The notes beneath the pieces were generated by a model that was given only the letters and a program-made list of their open reading frames with translations, did not search any database and had not been told where the DNA came from. From Phycisphaerales bacterium UBA5793 (lineage in GTDB: Bacteria > Planctomycetota > Phycisphaerae > Phycisphaerales > UBA5793), in contig DIDT01000010.1 in the NCBI GenBank assembly GCA_002418285.1, forward strand, positions 1 through 64,000: a DNA stretch of 64,000 bases, written 5' to 3'. Shown here in pieces: positions 1 through 7,881 of the stretch. Position 1 is the first letter of the stretch. Every line of letters begins with the position of its first letter. The position numbers and the translations under genes are program-made.

Positions 1-1
1 G

Positions 2-1867
2 CCATCGCCCGAGCTGCAGCGCGCCGCCGTTTACGGCGCACGGGCCGAGGGCTCTGTGATCTCCGGTCGCACGCGGGTGGTCGTGCACGGCCCCGAAGTG
101 CTGGGCGTGGTGAACGCCAACTACCCTCTGGCCTGGATGATCCGCCACGCCGTAGGCCTGCGCGGCCTGGGCGACCCGCCGTCCGGCAGTCCCGGGCGCA
201 TGACAATCCGCGCACGCACGCTGCTCGATCTCGACCTGCTCACTGCCACCGGCGCCGCGGCTGACGTAACCCTGCTGGCGCAGGGCGAGGTCGAGCTTGA
301 CCACACTCCGCTGCCGCGCGATGACGCCAACCTGCTGACGCTGACCGGTAGCGAAGTGGCGCTGCAACTGCAGGGCGGTGGCTTGCGCGCCGCCCGCGTC
401 GAAGGCGGCGCCGGGGGCGAAGCGCTGGCCACCCTGGGCTACGACCTGCTGATCTGCCGACGCATCGACATCAGCGAGCGCGGCGAAAGCCTGACCAGCA
501 CCCTGGCGGGCCCGGGTCGCGTGGTTATCCGCGATGAAAACAGCGTGACGTACTTCCGCAACGAGCTGGACCGTCTGCCCAAACGCCCGGACAACGGCGT
601 ATCTCCCCTGAAGCCGGATTCCGCCTGGCTAAACTTCGGCAGTGTCTTCCGCACCGAGACAGCCGCGCTGCAGCGCGTGCTCGAGGTCGATGCGCCCGTT
701 TTCCGCCTCGTTTTCGGCGGATTCGAACGCCCGCGGGCCGGGCGCACGGCCGTGAATGACCTGGCCGAGTTGCTGGATCCTGAGGTGCAGCAGCTCTATG
801 GGGTTTCCGGCCGTCGCGTGTTCGTGACCAGCGTGCGGATCGACCGCAAGTCAACGGCCGTGAACGTGTTGCGGCTGGAAGGCGACGCCTTCGTGGATTC
901 GCGCCTGGACCGCATCACCGCGCGAGCGTCAGAAGCCATTGAACTCAGCGGCTCGGACAACCAGCAGGCCGACGACTCGCCGTTCTCGGTTGTGTTGCTG
1001 CGTGACGCGAGGCTGCAGGTGGAAGATGCCGGCGTGTTCTTCGGCGAGTACGTGCGCACCGGCGTGTTCTCATACGACGGAACCTGGACGCTGGAAGCCG
1101 CCGAGCGCCTGGAGCTCACGTTCCGCCCGCTGGAGTCGCCCGACGCCGATAACGAGTCCCTGCGCGAGGCGCGCCGCAACCTGAACCTTGCGCTGAGGGC
1201 GGGCCAGCCGTCTGCCGGCCGGGTGTATCACCTGGGACAGGCGGTCGAGCTGCTGGAAGGCGTGACGGCCGGGCGTCCCAAACCGGCTGCACCCGGCGAA
1301 CAACAGCCCTGGCTGGCCCTCGAGGAAGCGCGCGACGCCGAGCAGCACATGCGCAAGGCGCTGCTGGTGGAGATGCTCGGCTTCCAGGGTCCGCAGCCGG
1401 ACAAGGAAATCGGTCTGCGTTCCGCACGCCGGGCCGGCGCGCAGCTTTCGGCGCTGATCGACGTGGCGGGCTCGGGGGGGATCACGGGGGTGTTTGAGTC
1501 AAAGCGTCCGCGCGTGCCGCCGCTTTCGCTGGCGATGCAGTCGGCGCTGTTCACGTTTGACGGGCTGGGCCAGATCGTGCAGGTGCGGGCCCGGGGTCCG
1601 ATTGTCGTCTCCCGCGGCTCCTACACCATTCGGGGCTCAAGTCTGAATCGCGCCCCCGACGGGACCTTGACCCTGGAGGACGCATCGATCACCCTGCCCG
1701 AGGACACCGGTGTGGAGGTGTTGGGCGTGAAAACCGTTGCGCTGAAGCAGCGGGAAGACAAAACCATCGGCGGCATCACGCAGGTACGGCGCACCATGGT
1801 CACGCGCGTCTCAGGCCGCGACCTCAAGGTGCGCGTCAGGCTGAACCAGGTACTGCAAGGCAGGTAA
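2..1867 (+). CDS. LptC/OstA-like envelope protein, 5' end outside window
   Basis: The frame is open to the left window edge (621 residues visible), so the GTG at 56 is probably not the true start. The protein has no catalytic motif I recognise. It is rich in alternating beta-strand patterns with recurring phrases about one sheet turn long (VVLRDARLQVEDAGVFF, ASITLPEDTGVEVLGVKTV), the style of LptA/LptC/OstA beta-jellyroll proteins that handle lipopolysaccharide in the periplasm. It ends 9 bases before cmk, so the two are probably co-transcribed. The LPS-transport assignment is an inference from strand pattern only; a generic secreted beta-rich protein is the alternative. Codon use is strongly G/C at third positions like the next six genes. 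Confidence 0.5.
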   Translation, partial: PSPELQRAAVYGARAEGSVISGRTRVVVHGPEVLGVVNANYPLAWMIRHAVGLRGLGDPPSGSPGRMTIRARTLLDLDLLTATGAAADVTLLAQGEVELDHTPLPRDDANLLTLTGSEVALQLQGGGLRAARVEGGAGGEALATLGYDLLICRRIDISERGESLTSTLAGPGRVVIRDENSVTYFRNELDRLPKRPDNGVSPLKPDSAWLNFGSVFRTETAALQRVLEVDAPVFRLVFGGFERPRAGRTAVNDLAELLDPEVQQLYGVSGRRVFVTSVRIDRKSTAVNVLRLEGDAFVDSRLDRITARASEAIELSGSDNQQADDSPFSVVLLRDARLQVEDAGVFFGEYVRTGVFSYDGTWTLEAAERLELTFRPLESPDADNESLREARRNLNLALRAGQPSAGRVYHLGQAVELLEGVTAGRPKPAAPGEQQPWLALEEARDAEQHMRKALLVEMLGFQGPQPDKEIGLRSARRAGAQLSALIDVAGSGGITGVFESKRPRVPPLSLAMQSALFTFDGLGQIVQVRARGPIVVSRGSYTIRGSSLNRAPDGTLTLEDASITLPEDTGVEVLGVKTVALKQREDKTIGGITQVRRTMVTRVSGRDLKVRVRLNQVLQGR

Positions 1868-1876
1868 GGGGGCATC

Positions 1877-2629
1877 ATGTCTGGCAACATCATCACAATC
1901 GACGGCCCTTCGGGCGCTGGCAAGAGCACGATCGCGCGGCTGTGCGCCATGCGGCTCGGCCTGCGCTACCTGGATACCGGCGCGATGTACCGCGCCGTGA
2001 CCCTGCACTGCATGCGCAAGGGCATCCACCTGGATCAGCCGAAGGAGATCGCCGGGGCGCTGGAAAGCCTGGTGCTGCGCGTCGAGCTGACGCTGGACGG
2101 CCCCATGCGCGTGTTCCTGGGTGATGAGGAAGTCACCGACAAGATCCGCACCATTGAAGTCACCCGCAACATCCACTACGTCGCCGACGTGATGCAGGTG
2201 CGCAACTACCTGGTCGAGATGCAGCGCAAGATCGGCGAAACCGGCAATCTCGTAACGGAAGGCCGCGACCAGGGCACGCTGGTGTTCCCGAACGCCAGCC
2301 TGAAGGTCTACATGTTCGCCACGCCGGAAGTGCGCGCGCGCCGCCGCTTCGCCGAGCTGAAGCAGCGAGGCTCCGACACCACCTACGAAGAAGTGCTCGA
2401 GGACGTCTCCAAGCGCGACTACCTCGACATGGGCCGCGAACTGGGCGGCCTGAAGAAGGCGCTGGATGCCGTGGAGCTTGACACCAGCGAGCTCAGCCCG
2501 GACCAGGTGGCGGAAAGCATCGTCAAACTGGCCAAGAGCCGGCTCAAGATGCAGACCCGCAAGATCGACAAGGGTGCGCTCGATGCCGCCCGCGCGGAAG
2601 AAGAACGCCGGCGCGAAGGCGGCAAGTAA
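1877..2629 (+). CDS. cmk: Cytidylate kinase
   Basis: Phosphorylates CMP and dCMP with ATP in the cytoplasm, feeding CTP and dCTP synthesis. A P-loop GPSGAGKS lies at residues 10-17, followed by the CMP-kinase signature YLDTGAMYRAVTL near residue 32 and by EGRDQGTLVFPNA and an arginine-rich lid (RARRRF) typical of the family. At 250 residues it is a little longer than the usual ~225 because of a charged C-terminal tail rich in Arg, Lys and Glu. The ATG follows a GGGGG-type ribosome site, 9 bases after the preceding gene. The assignment is secure from the motifs. Confidence 0.93.
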   Translation: MSGNIITIDGPSGAGKSTIARLCAMRLGLRYLDTGAMYRAVTLHCMRKGIHLDQPKEIAGALESLVLRVELTLDGPMRVFLGDEEVTDKIRTIEVTRNIHYVADVMQVRNYLVEMQRKIGETGNLVTEGRDQGTLVFPNASLKVYMFATPEVRARRRFAELKQRGSDTTYEEVLEDVSKRDYLDMGRELGGLKKALDAVELDTSELSPDQVAESIVKLAKSRLKMQTRKIDKGALDAARAEEERRREGGK

Positions 2630-2723
2630 CCGTTCCGTCATGGCGGGCCCAAGCGCATCGTTTACACGCCCGCCCCGGGCGCTATGCTGGGCCTACCCCC
2701 GAAGGCAATTGCGGATTCCTGAC

Positions 2724-3158
2724 ATGGCATTCGTGCGTCTGTTGCTTCCCGTTTGCGTGGCGGCAATCCTGGCCGGTTGCGCGGCCCAGGGCCGCGGCAC
2801 CCAGGTCGGCGAGGTCGGCTTCAACCCGCGCTATGAACGCGAAATCGCGGCCGAGCGCGCCGCCCAGCACTACTACGACTACACCGCGCCCAAGGCCGGC
2901 GCCACCATCCGCAGCAACCCGGCCGGCGCGCTGGTGGAGTGGTACAACGACGAAGGCGTGTGGGTGGCCGTCGGCAACACGCCGACCAGCGACGTAACCA
3001 TTGAGGCAACCGGAAAGCCCGAACTGTTCCGGGTGTCCGCTCCGGGCTTCCTGCCCCAGGTGCGTTGGGTGGCGGTGACCCCCAGCAGCGAGCGAGCGGT
3101 AGTCGATTTTGAACTCGACCGCGAACTGCCCTCGGATCGTTTCTTCCTGGGAAGGTAG
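2724..3158 (+). CDS. PEGA-domain lipoprotein
   Basis: A 144-residue protein. The ATG at 2724 is chosen because it opens a clean lipoprotein signal (hydrophobic LLLPVCVAAILAGC) with lipobox LAGC; the longer upstream open frame is only overlap with cmk. The mature part has a tyrosine-rich linker (HYYDYTAP) and then a PEGA-like beta domain: IRSNPAGALVEW, a glycine/threonine turn with GNTPTSDVTIEATG, and FRVSAPGFLPQ. PEGA domains are short surface beta-sandwiches often attached to lipoproteins in Planctomycetota and other Gram-negatives. No enzyme residues are visible. Role unknown; a cell-envelope location is inferred from the lipobox. Confidence 0.72.
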   Translation: MAFVRLLLPVCVAAILAGCAAQGRGTQVGEVGFNPRYEREIAAERAAQHYYDYTAPKAGATIRSNPAGALVEWYNDEGVWVAVGNTPTSDVTIEATGKPELFRVSAPGFLPQVRWVAVTPSSERAVVDFELDRELPSDRFFLGR

Positions 3159-3240
3159 TTCGCCTGCTGTTCCCGCGGCGCATAACCGTAGATAATCCAG
3201 TGGGCGCCCCGGGACGGGCGCCCATACCGGTAATGGAGAC

Positions 3241-5985
3241 GTGCAAGTGCGTGCCAACCTCGTTCGCAAGTCACTGTTTACCCTGATGCTGGTCGGGTTG
3301 CTTTCCACCCTTGCCGTCAGCCAGGAAGCTCCCGCCCCGGCCAAACCGGGCCTCGATGTCTCCGAGCACGTGCTCGACAACGGTCTGCGCCTGCTGGTGG
3401 TGAACCGGCCGGGCGTGCCCCTGGTAAGCAGCTATGTCTGGTACCAGGTCGGCGCGATCGACGAGACGCCGGGCAACACCGGCATGGCGCACTTCCTTGA
3501 ACACATGATGTTCAAGGGCAGCAAGAACTACAAAGTAGGCGAGGTAGACGCCGTCACCGTGCGCAACGGCGGCAGCAACAACGCCTTCACCAGCAATGAC
3601 TACACGGCCTACTACTTTGAGCTTCCCAAGAGCCGCTTCAAGGAGGCGCTGAAGATCGAGGCCGACCGCATGCGGCACCTGACTTTGGAGGAAACCGAGT
3701 TCGACTCCGAGAAGAAGGTGGTGCAGTCCGAGTCGGACATCAGCGCCGACGACCCCAGCAGCCAGCTCTGGGAGCAGATGCAACTTCGCCTCTTCGGCGC
3801 CACCCACCCCAACTCGCACCCGGTGCTGGGATGGCCCCAGGACGTGCAGGACATCACCCGCCGCGACATGCGCCTGTTCTATGACCGCCACTATCACCCC
3901 AACCATGCCACGCTGGTGCTGGTGGGGGACATCACCATGGATGAAGCCCTGCCCACGGTGACCGAACTCTTTGGAGGCCTGGAGCGCGGCCCCGAGGTCA
4001 AGCGCCCCGCGTACCGCGAGATCAGCTTCAAGGGTCCCCAGCAGCTCGAAGTCAAGGGCGACGCCGAGGTCATCGAGCTCGGTCGCCAGTTTCTCACGGT
4101 CCGCGCCGGCCATGCCGACGCCGCCGCTCTGGACGTGCTTGGCATGATCCTCGGCAGCGGCGTCACCAGCCGCTTGTACCGCGCGCTGGTCGAGGAGCAG
4201 CGCATCGCCACCGCCATCAGCGCGGGGCACATGGACCAGATGCTGGCCGGCAGCCTGTACGTCTGGGCGCAGCTCGCCGACGGCCGCGAACGCGATGAGT
4301 TGACGGCCGCCATCGAGCATGAGATCCGCAAACTGATCGAGGATGGCGTCACCGAGACCGAACTGCAGCGCACCAAGAACCGCTTCATCAGCCGCCAGGT
4401 GTTCGCCCAGGAAAGCGCCAGCAGCCTTGCCAGCGCGCTTGGCGAATCGCAGACCGTGCACGGCGACTGGCGCGTGACCCTGCAGTACCCCGAGCGGATC
4501 CGCGCCGTCACCGCCGAAGATGTCCGGCGCGTGGCCAAAACCTACCTGCAGCCGGAGAACGCTGTCACCGGCTGGCTGGTGCCCGAGCTGTCACCCGGCA
4601 GCAGCGGATCATCGGGCCCCGATGCCGCGCCAGGCGCCCTGCCGGTCAAGCGCCATGTGCTGCCCAACGGCCTGACCATACTGCTGCTTGAGCGCCGCGG
4701 CCTGCCGGTGATTTCCGTCAGCGCCAGTGTGCGGGCCGGGCGCAGCGGCGAGTCGGCCGCCGAAAACGGCTTGTCGCAGTTCACGGGCTGGCTGCTCGAC
4801 ACCGGCACCCGCGACTACAGCAAGCAGCAGATCGCGGAGGCGATGGAGATGATCGGCGGCAACCTGACGGTGGAGAGCGACGGCGTTTCCGTGCGTGTCC
4901 TGACGGAACACCGGGATACGGGCCTGGAGATGCTGACCCAGTGCCTGGCCTACCCGACCTTCCCCAAGGAAGAAATCGAGCTGGCCCGCGAGCAGGTACT
5001 CGCGACGCTCGAGAGCAACAAGAACGAAACCAGCTGGTTCGCCCGCAACGCGGCCTCTGCGTCGCTGTACGGCCCCGACAACCCGCTGGGCCGCCCGGCC
5101 GACGGCAGCCCGGCCAATGTCAAGTCGTTCCAGCAAGCCGACGTCGTGAAGTGGCATCAGCGCTACTTCCGGCCTGACAACTGCATCCTGTCGGCGGTGG
5201 GGGACTTCGAGAGCGCGGAGATGCTGAAGCAGATCGAGCTCAAGCTCGGCGGCTGGAAGAAGCCGGATGCTCCGCTGACCTTCCCGACCTTCGAGTTCAA
5301 GCGCCCGGCGAAGCTGGAGGGCGAGCAGCTGTTCAGCTTCCAGAACTTCGACCCGGCCCGCGTTGACCCCACGCGCAAACGCATCCTGATCGACCACCCG
5401 AAGAAGGACCAGGTGGTCGTACGTCTGCAGACGCTGGGCATTACGCGCGATAACCCTGATTACTACGCGCTGCTGGTGATGGACAACATCCTGGGCACTT
5501 CGCCCGGCTTCACCGACCGCTTCAGCAAAAAGCTGCGCGACGAGATGGGCCTGGCCTACAGCACCTACGCGAACATCACCGGCGGCTCCGGCCTGTACCC
5601 CGGCGCATTCCTGGGCTACATCGGCACGCGCCCCGAAAACGTCGAACTGGCGCTCAAGACCATGTACCAACTGCTGGAAGAAGTCCGCAACCAGCCGGTC
5701 AGTGAAGAAGAGCTCAGCTCGGCCAAGGACTACCTGAAGGGCAGCTTCGTGTTCGACGTCGAGACCACCGGTCAGCTCGCGGGCATGCTGATCAACATGG
5801 AACGCTACAAGCTCGGCTTCGATCACCTGGTCAAGTACGTGAAGGCCGTGGAAGCCGTGACCGCGGATGACGTGCAGCGCGTGGCGCGCAAGTACCTGGT
5901 GCCCGGCCAGATGGTCGAGGTCCTTGCCGGCCCCGTCACGAAAATCACCCCCGCTCCGGAGACCCCGACACCCGAGGACGAATGA
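3241..5985 (+). CDS. M16 (pitrilysin/insulinase) zinc peptidase, two-domain
   Basis: A 914-residue secreted metallopeptidase. A signal peptide spans residues 1-27 (LFTLMLVGLLSTLAVS). The N-terminal M16 half carries the inverted zinc motif HFLEH at residues 84-88, with a downstream acidic stretch (VVQSESDIS) where the third zinc ligand is expected. The second half, from about residue 465, repeats the M16 fold (LPNGLTILLLERRG), but the HxxEH position reads QFTGW, so it is the usual inactive partner half. Two GTG starts compete: 3241 has poor spacing to the GGAG at 3235, and 3247 has 8-base spacing, so the real start may be 3247. It overlaps the next gene by 4 bases (ATGA). Likely periplasmic peptide or misfolded-protein degradation. 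Confidence 0.9.
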   Translation: MQVRANLVRKSLFTLMLVGLLSTLAVSQEAPAPAKPGLDVSEHVLDNGLRLLVVNRPGVPLVSSYVWYQVGAIDETPGNTGMAHFLEHMMFKGSKNYKVGEVDAVTVRNGGSNNAFTSNDYTAYYFELPKSRFKEALKIEADRMRHLTLEETEFDSEKKVVQSESDISADDPSSQLWEQMQLRLFGATHPNSHPVLGWPQDVQDITRRDMRLFYDRHYHPNHATLVLVGDITMDEALPTVTELFGGLERGPEVKRPAYREISFKGPQQLEVKGDAEVIELGRQFLTVRAGHADAAALDVLGMILGSGVTSRLYRALVEEQRIATAISAGHMDQMLAGSLYVWAQLADGRERDELTAAIEHEIRKLIEDGVTETELQRTKNRFISRQVFAQESASSLASALGESQTVHGDWRVTLQYPERIRAVTAEDVRRVAKTYLQPENAVTGWLVPELSPGSSGSSGPDAAPGALPVKRHVLPNGLTILLLERRGLPVISVSASVRAGRSGESAAENGLSQFTGWLLDTGTRDYSKQQIAEAMEMIGGNLTVESDGVSVRVLTEHRDTGLEMLTQCLAYPTFPKEEIELAREQVLATLESNKNETSWFARNAASASLYGPDNPLGRPADGSPANVKSFQQADVVKWHQRYFRPDNCILSAVGDFESAEMLKQIELKLGGWKKPDAPLTFPTFEFKRPAKLEGEQLFSFQNFDPARVDPTRKRILIDHPKKDQVVVRLQTLGITRDNPDYYALLVMDNILGTSPGFTDRFSKKLRDEMGLAYSTYANITGGSGLYPGAFLGYIGTRPENVELALKTMYQLLEEVRNQPVSEEELSSAKDYLKGSFVFDVETTGQLAGMLINMERYKLGFDHLVKYVKAVEAVTADDVQRVARKYLVPGQMVEVLAGPVTKITPAPETPTPEDE

Positions 5986-6902
5986 TCCGCCTGCTGCTGA
6001 TCCTGCTGCTGTTCGCAGCGCCGCTTTGCGCGGCCTACGAGTCGAACTTCGGCCGCGTGATCCTGGCCAACAGTGACCTGATCGTACAGGGCGTGGCCAG
6101 CGCGACCCGCACCAGGATGCGGGCTTCGACCCGCGTGGAGCTCAACATCGAAAGCGTGCTGCACGGAGAGCAGAAGCTCACGGACGTCGTGGTGTTCTAC
6201 AACGATCCCGAACTGCTGAAGAAGGACCAGGCGGTGCGCGGCCTGTTCGCGCTCAAGAAACTCGCGGAAGGCGGCTACAGTGTCGTGGGCAGGCCCGTAC
6301 TGACGCCGGCGGGCGACGTGGAAGAAGCCGACAAGCTGCGGGTGGCCCGCGACTTCATCGCGATGGAGCAGGATGCCGAGGGCGAAGGCCGCACCGGGCG
6401 ATTCTGGGACCTGCTGATCGAGCACCTGAAACTGGGCGGCTACCCCGCCCAGAACGCCGCCGTGGAGCTGATGTTCGTGGCGCGTGATCGCAGCGCGATC
6501 ATCACCGAGCAGCGCTTCGACGACGTGATCGCCGCCCGCGACAGCGCATTGAACCGGCTGACGACACAGGCCAAGGACGACCTGAAGCTGGCCTGCCAGG
6601 GCATGGTGGAGGCCCGGGTAAAGAGCGCCAAGTTCAAGCGCGTCAGGCGCAGCGACGAAAAGTCCGAGCGGCGCAAGGCTGCCGACGACCTGCTGGCGCT
6701 GCAGAAAGACTACCCCCGCGCGTTTTCCGAGGACGACGCGAAACTGGCTGACGCGCTCGCCAAGGACAGCGAGGATGCACGGCTGGATGAAAAGCTGGAT
6801 GAGCTGTCCCGCGCGATCCGCGCTGAAATCCGCATCCAGGAAGCCGCGGAACGCGAGAACAAGAAGAAGGAACGCGAGCGTGTGAAACACGCAGGCGAGT
6901 GA
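5982..6902 (+). CDS. Secreted protein of unknown function, Lys/Glu-rich C-terminus
   Basis: 306 residues, translationally coupled to the M16 peptidase through an ATGA overlap. A short signal peptide (RLLLILLLFAAPLCA) precedes a mature protein with no domain that I recognise. The first ~110 mature residues look alpha/beta (VILANSDLIVQGVASATRTRM, VELNIESVLHGEQ), resembling periplasmic domains that follow a repeated VxGxV pattern. The middle is helical (DLLIEHLKLGGYPAQNAAVELMF), and the C-terminus is a long charged helix ending EREN-KKKERERV. Coupling suggests it acts with the M16 peptidase in the periplasm, which is inference. Confidence 0.68.
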   Translation: MIRLLLILLLFAAPLCAAYESNFGRVILANSDLIVQGVASATRTRMRASTRVELNIESVLHGEQKLTDVVVFYNDPELLKKDQAVRGLFALKKLAEGGYSVVGRPVLTPAGDVEEADKLRVARDFIAMEQDAEGEGRTGRFWDLLIEHLKLGGYPAQNAAVELMFVARDRSAIITEQRFDDVIAARDSALNRLTTQAKDDLKLACQGMVEARVKSAKFKRVRRSDEKSERRKAADDLLALQKDYPRAFSEDDAKLADALAKDSEDARLDEKLDELSRAIRAEIRIQEAAERENKKKERERVKHAGE

Positions 6903-7012
6903 TTTTCCCGTTTTTTGCTGAATGCCCCCGTCGCCGGCTGCCGATCAAGCAGCACGGTGCTGCCTGTGCGCGCGCCAACACCTGACCGCTTCCTAACTCG
7001 CCTGGAGTAGCC

Positions 7013-7777
7013 ATGAAAAAGATCGGAATGTCCTTTGTCGCCCTGTCCGTGACGGCGCTGCTTGGCAGCGGTTGCGTTTCGTTGGACGAGTTCAACCGGG
7101 TGCAGAAGCACCTGGAGACTGAGCAGAAGGCCAACGCCACCCTGAGCGCTGAGATCGAGCGGCAGGACGGCGAGATCAGCAAACTTCGCAGCCATACCGC
7201 TTCGCAGGAGGCGCGCATCAAAGAGCTGAAGGCGCTGGCCGAGGCCAAGCCGCAGTACGACGAGAACGAGATCGTCAAGCGCATCCAGGACATCTGGGGT
7301 GCCGGCCTGGGCGGCAATGACAACTGGGAATTCGTCCAGTCCGGCGGCGCCGTGGGCGTGCGCATGGACGACAGCGGCGTGCTGTTCAAGAGCGGCTCGT
7401 GGGACCTGACCGACAACACCAAGAAGAAGCTGACCGAACTGGCCGGCATCATCAGCAAGAAGGTGAAGTCCGACCCCAACCTGTTCGTGCGCGTCGACGG
7501 CCACACCGACACCGACCCGGTCAAGAAACTGGCCGCCAAGGGCATCAAGGACAACGTGCACCTGAGCACCATGCGCGCCATGGCGGTGAAGGACTTCCTG
7601 GTCAGCCAGGGCGTGCCGCAGGATCGCGTATTCGTCGCCGGCTTCGGTGAGTTCTGGCCTGTCAACAGCGGCAACACCAGCAAGGACAAGCAGCGCAACC
7701 GTCGCGTCGAAGTCTACCTCGGCGACGCCGACGCACTGAGCATCGGCGCCCTGCCCGGCGCGCAGGTCAGCAAATAG
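7013..7777 (+). CDS. OmpA-family peptidoglycan-associated lipoprotein
   Basis: 254 residues. The N-terminal signal ends in LGSGC, a slightly unusual lipobox. A coiled coil follows (residues ~25-85, heptads around KHLETEQKANATLSAEIE). The C-terminal OmpA/Pal domain (about 105-240) contains FKSGSWDLT, VRVDGHTDTDPV and LSTMRAMAVKDFLVSQGV, close to the meso-diaminopimelate-binding NxxLSxxRAxxV helix, and ends with KQRNRRVEVYL. The protein should tether the outer membrane to peptidoglycan. A GGAG ribosome site lies 6 bases before the ATG, and a strong intrinsic terminator sits 20 bases after the stop, so transcription ends here. Confidence 0.88.
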   Translation: MKKIGMSFVALSVTALLGSGCVSLDEFNRVQKHLETEQKANATLSAEIERQDGEISKLRSHTASQEARIKELKALAEAKPQYDENEIVKRIQDIWGAGLGGNDNWEFVQSGGAVGVRMDDSGVLFKSGSWDLTDNTKKKLTELAGIISKKVKSDPNLFVRVDGHTDTDPVKKLAAKGIKDNVHLSTMRAMAVKDFLVSQGVPQDRVFVAGFGEFWPVNSGNTSKDKQRNRRVEVYLGDADALSIGALPGAQVSK

Positions 7778-7796
7778 CAGACGCACACCCTGATCG

Positions 7797-7828
7797 AACG
7801 CCCGGCCTCGGCCGGGCGTTCTTCTTTT
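7797..7828 (+). terminator. Intrinsic terminator after the OmpA-family gene
   Basis: An 11-bp perfect GC-rich inverted repeat (AACGCCCGGCC / GGCCGGGCGTT) with a 2-base centre is followed directly by CTTCTTTT. It starts 20 bases after the stop codon at 7777. Confidence 0.85.
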
Positions 7829-7881
7829 CCGGGGATAGACAGCCACGCGGGACCGGTTAGCTTCAAGGCAAGGAGTTCGCC